Origin: Saturnia japonica
Taxonomy: Eukaryota > Arthropoda > Insecta > Lepidoptera > Saturniidae
Assembly (NCBI GenBank): GCA_033032175.1
Contig: CM065304.1
Coordinates: forward strand, 3,472,001 to 3,536,000
DNA length: 64,000 nt
Direction: 5' to 3'
Both the position numbers and the translations under genes were made by a program. The notes below the pieces were generated by a model. That model saw only the letters and a program-made list of their open reading frames with translations. It was not told the origin of the DNA and did no database searches. Below are positions 45,701 to 52,333 of the stretch, in pieces (the first letter of the stretch is position 1; the number at the start of each line of letters is the position of its first letter).

Positions 45701-47766
45701 ACTCGCCCAACTCGGCGCGGCGCGGCGCAGCGGTACGTTCGATCGTATGGCGGTACCCTGCGCCGCGCCGCCTGTATTGCTATGTAAGTTTCCTCGTTTA
45801 TAATTTTTTTTTTTTTACTTTTTATTAGGGGTTTTTTTAACTTATAATCTGAGATAGATAACTTACATAGAATATAATCTCGATACCTAATAACACCTTC
45901 ACGGATCCGACGGGGTTTTTAATATATATTGTATATCTACGCTCGAAAAACATAACCCTGCTTTTTCGCAATCGGGTAAAAGTACATTTTACATATTTTT
46001 ATAGAATGTTACATATTTCAGTGTACATGGTGTCCAGTTATGCCAACACATAAATGTTCCAGTGGCACTGATAGGTTCAAGCAAACTTGGATTCTCAATC
46101 GTAAGTATTATTATATTATTTAGTAAATAAAATTAGTTTGTACCTATGTCAATAATATTGTTATATCCGTGAATAGTGAAAATGCCATTAAATTTTACAT
46201 AAATAATTTATTCGTACTCAGTGAAACAAAATTCAAACACTCACTATCTTAATGTTGACTAGATAATGTGTTCGCACTGTGTGCTTGTTGTTTCCTCTTG
46301 GTTGTTCAAAACAGAACTGTACTGGCTCGGAACATGGCTCGCTTATACATATAAAAAGAGTGTCGAAATCACTATAAAGGTTTTGATGTTTACGCCATCG
46401 TTTAAAAGGAAACGTGTTCTATTTTTAGACTATTGTGTGTTAAATTACGCAATCGGAGCGATTTGCTTTGAATCTGTTTATAAGCTATAATAAATCTATT
46501 GTGTCAACTAAGTATGTCTTCACACGACGAATTTTTAAACGTCCCTTCTTAGTGCTTACTTAGTCGCCTCGAAGCAATGATGCCTCAGTTGGTAGCGTGT
46601 AAGGACTTCGCGTCGAACGACGTGAGTTCGAATCCCTGTAATGAGCTGATCTTTCGGTGATGGAAAACATCCTGATGAAATTATAGAATGGTTGTAAAGT
46701 ATTATTATTATTATTATTAAATTTGAAAAGGAAGAAAACTTGACAGAAGTATGTGTCCGGATTGATGAGGATGAACTGGAGCAAGTAAGTGAGTTTGTAT
46801 ACTTGGGATGGATGTTTACCAGGGATGGAAAGTGTGAGAGAGATATAGGAAGGAAAGTAAATGCCGGTAATATGGTGAATGGGGCGTTACACTCCTTTAT
46901 GAGCAGCGAGAGCATTTCTATGAAAGCTCGTTTGACTGTGCATAGAGGAGTGTTGGTTCCAACGCTCATGTACGGATGTGAAAGCTGGATGTGGCAGAAA
47001 AATCATGAAAGTAAAATAAATGCATTAGAAATGAGAGCGCTAAGAGGTATGTTAGGAGTGAAATTGAGTGACGTGATAAGAGAGCTTTGTGGTGTGAAAG
47101 AAGATATAGTCACACGGATTGAGAAAGGGATGCTTAGATGGTTTGGGCATGTTGAGAGGATGAATGAAAGAAGAACGAACTAAACAAATTTATGATGCGA
47201 GTATGAAAGGAATCGTTGGAAGAGGAAGGCCTAGACGAACATTTATCGATCAAATCGGAGACGTTCTGAAGAAAGGTAAGGTCAAGAGTACTCTAAACCG
47301 ACGAGCATGCATGAAAAGATTAATGAATGTCGAAGAAGCGAAAGAGGTATGCCAGGATCATAGCAGATGGAAGAACGTGGTCTCTGCCTACCCCGTTGGG
47401 AAATAGTAAAGTATTTTCTAATGCGCGCCTGGCTAACTACCACCACCTTCATATTGAAAATCCGGTAGCTGCACTTGAGAGTCAGTTCCTTCAATAGTTC
47501 TAGCGTATTACCATCTTGGACCACATCGTCTCTGAATACCATGTGAGAATAACGCTAAACTTTTTTTTTTAATAGGTACCTACGTTATTTTAGAAAATTG
47601 TAATGAAAATATCTGCTTAAACTGTGCTCTGTCAGATTGTATATAAGAATTTTATTAAATAGACTACTTATACGTACGCATGTAGACTTAATTTGAATTT
47701 TTTTTTTCAGAATGCTACAACCATAAGATAGTGAGCGCAAGTGCATGTGAGATTGCAATGCCATGA
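30629..47766 (+). CDS. Plxdc: Plexin domain-containing protein (PLXDC1/2 family), eight-exon gene model
   Basis: Join of 30629-30710, 38132-38202, 38630-38758, 41425-41617, 43830-44036, 45004-45155, 46022-46100 and 47711-47766: 969 nt, 322 residues. Every intron is GT-AG and all phases agree. Residues 1-25 or so form a signal peptide ([10 protein letters not shown] core). Residues 95-230 are the nidogen-like PLXDC domain, with [29 protein letters not shown] and [10 protein letters not shown]. Residues 261-317 are a PSI domain with all eight cysteines (261, 267, 270, 279, 282, 290, 306, 317). Several N-glycosylation sequons are present. The family is known as cell-surface receptors, single-pass with a cytoplasmic tail. 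Here the stop (47764-47766) comes five residues after the last PSI cysteine, so the model predicts a secreted protein. Poly(A) signals follow at 47906 and 47949. Introns 1 to 7 carry many mobile elements. Confidence 0.9.
31168..33162 (-). mobile_element. Jockey-like LINE, 5' truncated, in PLXDC intron 1
   Basis: Flanked by a perfect 12-bp duplication ttataaaaacat (31156-31167 and 33163-33174). On the minus strand it ends in a poly(A) of about 19 (T-run at 31167-31186). It holds the RT and C-terminal part of ORF2 and the whole 3' UTR. The clean target duplication and long coding frames indicate a fairly recent insertion. It landed in the 5' LTR remnant of the Ty3/gypsy copy. Confidence 0.92.
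31692..33162 (-). pseudogene. Jockey-like ORF2 reverse transcriptase, one frame break
   Basis: The minus strand encodes the RT and C-terminal domain of a jockey-clade ORF2. Visible motifs: [15 protein letters not shown] upstream, [15 protein letters not shown] (motif A), [18 protein letters not shown] (motif B), [10 protein letters not shown] (motif C, both catalytic Asp intact), KYLGVTL, then [16 protein letters not shown] and the Arg-rich C-terminus ending at 31692. The N-terminal endonuclease is missing by 5' truncation. The frame breaks once inside the KYLGVTL region, at 32311-32344, because a 17-bp segment (agggttacccctagata) is present twice in tandem and creates a stop. Otherwise the frame is intact over nearly 500 codons. 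Confidence 0.92.
33175..34965 (+). pseudogene. Ty3/gypsy-type LTR retrotransposon remnant
   Basis: 33175-33240 is a 5' LTR remnant ending tgtgttaaca, followed by a tRNA-primer-site-like stretch at about 33244. The internal part is decayed: a Gag-like knuckle with one cysteine lost ([13 protein letters not shown] near 33750-33790), then a jump over most of pol to an integrase core start at 34370-34500 ([13 protein letters not shown] with its first catalytic Asp, [17 protein letters not shown]). Protease, RT and RNase H are not recognisable and the other integrase acidic residues are absent. A polypurine tract (ggagagggagag) at 34668-34679 precedes the 3' LTR. It is inactive. Confidence 0.8.
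34680..34965 (+). repeat. 3' LTR of the Ty3/gypsy-type copy
   Basis: Begins TGTAACA directly after the polypurine tract and ends near TGTTAACA, giving short inverted ends. It contains a gtatagTCAGTcac initiator-like context near 34830 and a short perfect hairpin (atgagactcatgatagtctcat) near 34882-34903. The last ~30 bases match the 5' remnant at 33181-33240 in part. Confidence 0.65.
34966..37482. other. PLXDC intron 1, middle part
   Basis: No gene seen. It holds a repeat C fragment (35806-35862) and a repeat fragment at 36690-36840 with the block aaaaatcggtccagccgttt, a frequent lepidopteran retroposon 3' segment. The rest is AT-rich. The frames at 36125-36401 lack motifs. Confidence 0.45.
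37483..37864 (+). repeat. Inverted repeat arm, PLXDC intron 1
   Basis: About 382 bp matching 42625-43003 in inverted orientation along its length, for example aaaataagctccatct and ccttctctatg blocks. Noncoding. The pair brackets PLXDC exons 2 to 4. Confidence 0.88.
38132..38202 (+). CDS. Plxdc: PLXDC exon 2
   Basis: Residues 28-51, an acidic linker ([18 protein letters not shown]). Acceptor ttgttgcag, donor GTAAGT. An internal ATG occurs at its second codon. Confidence 0.85.
38630..38758 (+). CDS. Plxdc: PLXDC exon 3
   Basis: Residues 52-94, phase 0 at both ends. Contains [12 protein letters not shown], matching the conserved segment before the nidogen-like domain, and sequons NSS, NVT and NIT. 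Acceptor ctttcacag, donor GTAAGT. Confidence 0.92.
38905..39438 (+). mobile_element. Repeat family A copy in PLXDC intron 3
   Basis: Same family and orientation as 16327-16848, ending with the caattttattaattg-like hairpin (here gaattttattaattg) and tatag. It carries a run of 15 C at 38961-38975. It is followed by the start of another dispersed repeat (ctagctgacccgcgcacctt at 39443). Confidence 0.8.
39439..40339. other. PLXDC intron 3, repeat-rich part
   Basis: Begins with a lepidopteran dispersed-repeat start; the remainder (39560-40339) has no ORF or motif I can support. Confidence 0.4.
40340..41042 (+). mobile_element. Jockey-like LINE 3' fragment in PLXDC intron 3
   Basis: Plus-strand copy holding the last ORF2 codons ([19 protein letters not shown]) and most of the 3' UTR, truncated at both ends (the tail after gcccgagccgaggtc is missing). 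It lies in inverted orientation to the 31168-33162 copy, so the pair also brackets PLXDC exons 2 and 3. Confidence 0.85.
41425..41617 (+). CDS. Plxdc: PLXDC exon 4 (nidogen-like domain, first half)
   Basis: Residues 95-158 plus one base. Contains [18 protein letters not shown] and [15 protein letters not shown], the most conserved stretch of the family. The donor GTATTT after GACGATG is weak but required by phase; the frame otherwise runs on to a stop at 41656. Confidence 0.93.
41660..42620. other. PLXDC intron 4, first part
   Basis: No gene or assigned repeat; two chance frames (41919-42125 minus, 42134-42397 plus) have no motif. Confidence 0.4.
42625..43003 (-). repeat. Inverted repeat arm, PLXDC intron 4
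   Basis: Inverted partner of 37483-37864, collinear over about 380 bp with scattered substitutions and small indels. Noncoding. Confidence 0.88.
43521..43747. mobile_element. Foldback MITE in PLXDC intron 4
   Basis: Inverted arms 43521-43552 (ggaacttcgattcggaatat start) and 43714-43747 pair with about six mismatches. The 160-bp spacer is noncoding. No clear target duplication. The right arm ends about 80 bp before exon 5. Confidence 0.6.
43830..44036 (+). CDS. Plxdc: PLXDC exon 5 (nidogen-like domain, second half)
   Basis: Residues 159-227 with split codons at both ends. Contains [30 protein letters not shown] and [13 protein letters not shown], closely matching the family pattern. Acceptor tatttacag, donor GTGAGA. 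Confidence 0.93.
44037..45003. other. PLXDC intron 5
   Basis: Holds a 3' end fragment of repeat family A at about 44472-44556; otherwise nothing assignable. Confidence 0.5.
45004..45155 (+). CDS. Plxdc: PLXDC exon 6 (PSI domain start)
   Basis: Residues 228-278. Contains IYEYHRISL, conserved between the two domains, then [14 protein letters not shown] with the first three PSI cysteines. Acceptor ccttacag, donor GTGAGT. Confidence 0.92.
45714..45772. repeat. GC-rich palindrome in PLXDC intron 6
   Basis: The arm ggcgcggcgcagcggtac (ending about 45735) pairs with gtaccctgcgccgcgcc (starting 45753), with an AT-balanced loop of about 17 bases containing cgatcg. It stands out sharply from AT-rich DNA and may be the core of a small foldback element. 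Confidence 0.75.
46022..46100 (+). CDS. Plxdc: PLXDC exon 7 (PSI domain middle)
   Basis: Residues 279-304 plus one base: [22 protein letters not shown] cysteines four to six. Acceptor acatatttcag, donor GTAAGT. Confidence 0.93.
46570..47545 (+). mobile_element. tRNA-related SINE interrupted by an RT fragment
   Basis: The head at 46575-46640 has a tRNA-like A box (tcagttggtagcg) and B box (gagttcgaatccc) correctly spaced. The body is split: after gtaaagtatt (about 46695) an insert runs to about 47406, then gtaaagtatt recurs and the SINE body resumes (gcgcctggctaactaccacc, ggaccacatc). The repeated gtaaagtatt looks like the target duplication of the insert. It lies in PLXDC intron 7. Confidence 0.75.
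46740..47406 (+). pseudogene. Non-LTR reverse transcriptase C-terminal fragment
   Basis: The frame at 46740-47183 encodes [19 protein letters not shown], then [16 protein letters not shown] and [14 protein letters not shown]. It continues one frame over at 47164-47406 as [13 protein letters not shown] ... SAYPVGK and stops. This is the post-catalytic part of a LINE polymerase; the catalytic YXDD region is missing by 5' truncation. One frameshift (about 47165-47183) separates the two frames. The clade is probably RTE-like, but I am not certain. The insert ends directly at the stop codon and begins after a (TTA)n tract. Confidence 0.8.
47711..47766 (+). CDS. Plxdc: PLXDC exon 8 (PSI end, stop)
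   Basis: Residues 305-322: [17 protein letters not shown] with the last two PSI cysteines, then TGA. The acceptor is a strong T-tract plus cag. A GTGAGA at 47747 could act as a donor within the Cys317 codon, so an alternative 3' exon cannot be excluded. A hydrophobic open frame, one base over, runs to 47923. Confidence 0.75.
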
Positions 47767-47905
47767 TAATGCTGATTTTTGCGATTGTACTTCTGTTGTT
47801 CGCATTTTTTTAAATATTTTCTTGGTAATCTTATTAATACGAATAATTTCTACAATTTGTTTAAATATTTATGCGATTTATTACTTTCGGAATGAAGTGT
47901 ATAAA

Positions 47906-47954
47906 AATAAAATTGTATTTTAAAAATGAACTATTCATTTTCATTTTCAATAAA
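47906..47954 (+). terminator. Poly(A) signals of PLXDC
   Basis: AATAAA at 47906-47911 and again at 47949-47954, 140 to 190 bases after the stop codon. Both are canonical. Confidence 0.6.
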
Positions 47955-49168
47955 AACATTACAAGTATTGATCCTTATTAACAACAAAATCCTTTAGTAA
48001 AATAATACAGGATTTTATTTTATTTTGACGTGACAACGTCTTATAAATTGGTTTGCCGGGTGACACTTCAAGAAACTGCGTTACGCTCCGCTCACGTTAT
48101 GCGCTCACAATGAGAGCGAGTGAGAGGCACGCGTCCCTTCCACTCGGGCATGGTTAGCCCGCCTAAGAGCGAGAGAGACAGACATAAAGTCGTTGTCACG
48201 TAAAACTTTCGCCCGTATACCGACTTTACAGGCAACCAATTTTTTTAATATTTTGATTTCCCGCTCAAATAAGGGATAAAAAATTAAGCAAGAAATTTGT
48301 TTTCTCATAAATCGAGCTCATGACTAAGATACCTACACCACATTTCTCTATTTCTTATAGTTTTGGATTCGGCCATTTAATCCCATCTGAAAAGTGCACT
48401 CCCGAGCGTGTTATATTATTTATCTGGAAGATAATCTTATTTATCTTATTTAATATCTACTTTATATTATTCAAGATTATCTTCCAGATAAATAATATAA
48501 CATTTCCCCTTTGTTTGTTTTTTTTTTTTTTTTTTTAACGCATCAATACATCCAAAACAATAATAAGGTAAAACAAATGAACTTATGATGAATAATATAA
48601 AGTAGATATTAAATAAGATTATCTTCCAGATAAATAATATAACAAGCGGCTACTGAATATTACCCAATAATACTTTGCTCAACCTGGGAATCGACCTCGA
48701 GCATAGCAGTCAGTCTTTATATTTTTTAGATAATATCTGTATGATTGTTAAACTGTGATAGCGGTTAATATTTAAAATGATTTAAGTTAGGTATTATATA
48801 GGTATTATCAAAGCTTATAAGGTACGGGTCAAATACCTTAAGGTGAGATTGAGGTCAGGTGAGGTTTTCATTTAGTTGCTGTTTTTCATTCACGAAATAT
48901 GCCACGTGGACGAAGCCGCGGGTACAGCTAGTATAATAAATTGTTGTACTTTCACATTTTTAATAAACTAGTTTTTGTATGCGTCTTCGTTCCTGTTGTC
49001 TTCGAAATTACATTAATGAAGCTCCACCTATACTTAACTGGCTGTACTAATGAGTATGCCCAGGAAAAGTCAGTAAAAGTATCACAATTATAATAAAAAA
49101 ACGTTTTATTCAATTTATGACCTAATAACTGTACAATAATATTATAATAATCTATATCTTATATAGTA
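47955..49168. other. Intergenic DNA 3' of PLXDC
   Basis: Besides the palindromic element at 48408-48648, it contains the end of a dispersed repeat at about 48900-48930 (acgaagccgcgggtacagct). No gene seen. Confidence 0.45.
48408..48648. repeat. Multi-arm palindromic element
   Basis: The motif gttatattatttatctggaa (48409) is inverted at about 48473-48503 (ttccagataaataatataac) and again at about 48618-48644; segments of the interior (aatatctactttatattatt) are also inverted between 48460 and 48600. A T18-like run lies between. This looks like a foldback element with partly duplicated arms. Confidence 0.65.
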
Positions 49169-49615
49169 CCGAGTATTAGAAGACCGTTCCCGAAGACGAA
49201 GACAGACATTGTACTAATGACACCACCTTTGATGATGGGTCGAAATAAAAATCGATCCTGAAGAAAAATATCATATTTTTAAAACGTTGTATTAGCATTA
49301 TTCACGCTCCATCATGTTAGTCCAGCTAAATGAAACGATAATTTCACAAAAAAATACATTACTTTACTAAAAAAAAACAGCAATGAAACACAAAATCAAA
49401 AACAGCTGACGTCGGGTCAATGGACGCTCGGGCGCAGTCGCGGCGCCAGTCTCGCGCGGCCGGCAGCTAGCGATCGGGCAAATAAATATTTACAACATTT
49501 GTCTAAATACCTAACTTATCTACTTTGCCACTGTGCTAGTCTCTACCTAGCTGCTTTCATTCCGATCAAAGTACCGGGTTCGATTTCCCGCTAATGAAAA
49601 AGTTTTAACAAGGGT
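49169..49615 (+). repeat. Left terminal inverted repeat
   Basis: Pairs with 51878-52333. Shared blocks include ctttgatgatgggtcg, tattcacgctccatcatgtt, ctaacttatctactttgcca and gatttcccgctaatgaaaaa. Confidence 0.88.
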
Positions 49616-50099
49616 AGAGTCATGATTTTAATCCATCGTGTATGTTTAGTATTCTGATTTTTTCACTTATGTATCAGATCAGTTCAGTACTAAGTTATTT
49701 ATTAAAAAATTCGGTATGAAACAGCTTACCGATCTAAATCCTCCGTGGCCCTATGAAATAAAGTTCAAATTGAAACCAAACGCATCTCGATGTAGATTTG
49801 AGCTCGGCACGGGCGTTGAGATAGCCAAGTGCCGGGTTCGATTCTCCTCAAAGTACGCAATGACGAAGTTTGAATGTCAATTCTAAAGAAACCTTGTGAC
49901 GTAGAATGTGCACATACTAAATTAATTATTGTCACTACCTACTGCGTTTTATTTATTTTATTTTATTGAATAGGTACCAATTACAGATAACAGATTAATA
50001 ATTACATAAGATTCATAAATAAACAATGTAAAATTTTCCTCATTTTTTTCAAACTATCTAACTTGGTACGATACCATGCAATAAGTGTTACAGTACTTT

Positions 50100-50235
50100 A
50101 CACTAGGTTTATCGCACTTTCGCTCACTTTAGTGCCGCGCCGCGGCTGTGACACCGCACCATCGCGCTCCCCCCACGCTGGCCCCTACCGGCATGGCTAT
50201 ATAAAAATTAGTGGCGGCGCGTTATTGTGAGTAAT
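50100..50235 (+). promoter_or_regulatory. GC-rich TATA promoter inside the transposon
   Basis: A GC-rich block with CpGs is followed by TATATAAAA at 50198-50206 and a candidate start about 30 bases on (gcgcgttattgtgag). It points toward the ORF at 51494; the jockey-like fragment now separates them. Confidence 0.5.
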
Positions 50236-50615
50236 TTTCGATAGTTGTGACGTAACTACCTGTTTTCAAATTAAAGTATTGGAGGGACTAAAAACGGAGT
50301 TTGTTAACATAAACACATAAAGTATAAAGATTCTATTTTATTTTTATTCTGATAGATTATTTAACTGTCGATTACAATTGCAATTAATTTTAAGTATTAA
50401 ATTGTTCTGTACCATTTCATTCTTAATTTCTTGTACAAAATCAAAGATAAAGATAAAATAGTTTTGTAATTGTGTACGTGAGTATCCAATTAGGTTAATT
50501 TAATATTCTAAAATCATTTTTGTAGTAACGAGTTTCTTGTTACGTCAGGGTACAATTGATTGCATAGTTGTATTAAAAAATTACAATTATAGCTTCTAAA
50601 TTCCATAAGAAGACT

Positions 50616-51149
50616 TTTTTTTTAGATCTGATTATACTGTTAGCCTTAGGGGCCCTGAAACCGCTGCGGCTTTTACAGCTTCACCGAACTTGGGGGCGAG
50701 CGCAGAAGACACTCAACCGCGTAAGCTGTTTGGACGAGGGTGCCAAAGTGGCCGGACCTCGGCTCGGGCGGTCGTCGGGCATGCAAATAGTTAGCGATCT
50801 AACTGAATCCCTACTCCTAAGATTCGAGCTAACTAATATATACTCAAAGGCATGTTCCAGGAAGGAACTTCACGGCGAGGAACGAACCTAGGCTTAGGTT
50901 ACCGCCGGAGAGAGTAGAAGTGGGGGGTGTGCGAGAGCGAAGTTGACCGCCCGTCCTCTGCGGAGAGAACGGTGGTTACGCGGCCGTGGGCTATGGCACG
51001 CTCTGTTTAGAGAGATGGATGAATAATACATATTTGCTTTTTCGACGCGATCGTCCGTGTCGGTGAAAATGTTACGCGGCCGGCGTTTGTGCTAGGGGGC
51101 AGTGGGGTCCGGTACATATGTAGCAGCTGCTTTAATTAACGGATTCATG
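50616..51149 (-). mobile_element. Jockey-like LINE 3' fragment nested in the transposon
   Basis: Minus-strand copy of the ORF2 tail and 3' UTR with an internal deletion, beginning with a short T-run (poly(A)). Flanked by agaagact at 50608-50615 and 51150-51157. It postdates the host transposon insertion or at least its sequence. Confidence 0.88.
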
Positions 51150-51493
51150 AGAAGACTAGTCGGTAGGGATAACTAAACTTATAAAATAAAATTTGCGAAT
51201 TTCTAACGGTTTAGCGATCTGTGGAAATGATCAAAGTACCGCGGCCGACGCGACGCGTGCTTGTACTGCAAGGAGGCGGCGCGGCGGCTTAGCTATTTTT
51301 TTGGCGGAGTTGAATATTAAATTTTATTATTTTTAGTTTTTGAGACAGTTACACGTTGACTTTTTTCATGTGCGCGTGAGTGACAGAAATTCGTTCAATC
51401 GTATTGTTAGTTAAATTCTTGTCATTATTTTATTGTTACATTTTGTGTTTCTTGTTAAAATTGTGTTGTTTTTCTTAAAGTTTTGTTTAAATA

Positions 51494-51811
51494 ATGCCTA
51501 ACGCGTACATTTATAGTGCTCGTGAATACGGTAACATTTTAATGTGCCTTGGAGAAGTTCGTGGGAATGCTTCGAATGCATTACAATTTTACCGAGAGAG
51601 ATTCTCGACAGTTCGACAACCGGCTGACTCTCGTCTGATAACAGCAGCATTTCAGCGAGTGTTGAAAAATCGGCCCACTGCTCCAGTAGCGGCAGGAGGT
51701 GGAAGTCAAATGGCTGTTCAGTCCGAGAAGCGCATTTTAGATATCGTTCGCCGAAATCCGAACTTAGGTATATTTTTTATAAATAACTTAGTACCTACTG
51801 GGCTGATCTGA
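51494..51811 (+). CDS. DUF4817-like helix-turn-helix ORF of the transposon
   Basis: 105 codons beginning ATG at 51494. Residues 8-75 follow the pattern of the DUF4817 domain found in insect transposon-derived proteins: REYGNILMCLGEVRGNASN, then FYRERFSTVRQPADSR and FQRVLKNRP. Residues 80-94 (SEKRILDIVRRNPNL) match the start of the second DNA-binding helix group. A GT (gtatat) at 51778 would act as a donor after residue 94; beyond it the frame turns AT-rich and stops. No catalytic domain follows before the right terminal repeat at 51878. The role is inferred as DNA binding to element ends. Confidence 0.7.
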   Translation: MPNAYIYSAREYGNILMCLGEVRGNASNALQFYRERFSTVRQPADSRLITAAFQRVLKNRPTAPVAAGGGSQMAVQSEKRILDIVRRNPNLGIFFINNLVPTGLI

Positions 51812-51877
51812 ATAGGTACATAACTGAATACATCAGAATAATAAACATACTTACACGATGGGTTAAAAGGCATAGCT

Positions 51878-52333
51878 TAATCCTTGTTAAAATTTCATAA
51901 GTATTTTTTTTCATTAGCGGGAAATCCAACCCGGTACTTTTTTTATTCAAACGGTGAACTCGAATGAAAATGGCTGGGTAGTAGTGGGTGGTAGTGGCAA
52001 AGTAGATAAGTTAGATATTTAGACAAATGTAAATAAGTATTTGTGCGATAGCTCAGCTGCGGGCCGCTCGAGGTTGGCGCCGCGGCGCGCCCGCGTGTCT
52101 TTTGACCCGAACATCAGCTGTAGTTGACTATGTGCTTCATTGCTGTTTTTTTTTAAATTAAAGTAATGTATTTTTTATGAATTTATCGTTTCATTTAGCT
52201 CTAATAACATGATGGAGCGTGAATAATGCTAATAATACGTTTTAAAAATATGTTTTTTTTCCGACCCATCATCAAAGGTGTCATTAGTAATATCGTCTGG
52301 TTTCGTTTTCTGGAGCGGTCTCCTAATACCCGG
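51878..52333 (-). repeat. Right terminal inverted repeat
   Basis: Inverted partner of 49169-49615, starting with ttaatccttgttaaaatttc and ending ctaatacccgg before the TA. Confidence 0.88.

Larger units (their letters stand above)
49169..52333. mobile_element. DNA transposon with ~450-bp terminal inverted repeats and TA target duplication
   Basis: Left end CCGAGTATTAGAAGACCG (49169) and right end, inverted CCGGGTATTAGGAGACCG (ending 52333), both directly flanked by TA (49167-49168 and 52334-52335). The arms 49169-49615 and 51878-52333 align throughout with substitutions and small indels. The interior has a GC-rich promoter-like block, a nested jockey-like fragment (50616-51149) and a short ORF with a DUF4817-like helix-turn-helix region. 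There is no DDE catalytic domain, so this copy is non-autonomous or deleted. I cannot assign a superfamily. Confidence 0.85.

Noticed and set aside
46575..46645. Possible tRNA gene
   Set aside because: A and B boxes are present but the cloverleaf arms do not pair and the sequence continues into a SINE body shared with other copies.
48320..48538. 72-codon plus frame as the missing PLXDC membrane exon
   Set aside because: The hydrophobic part is one arm of the palindromic element and ends in a T-run; no usable acceptor in phase was seen.
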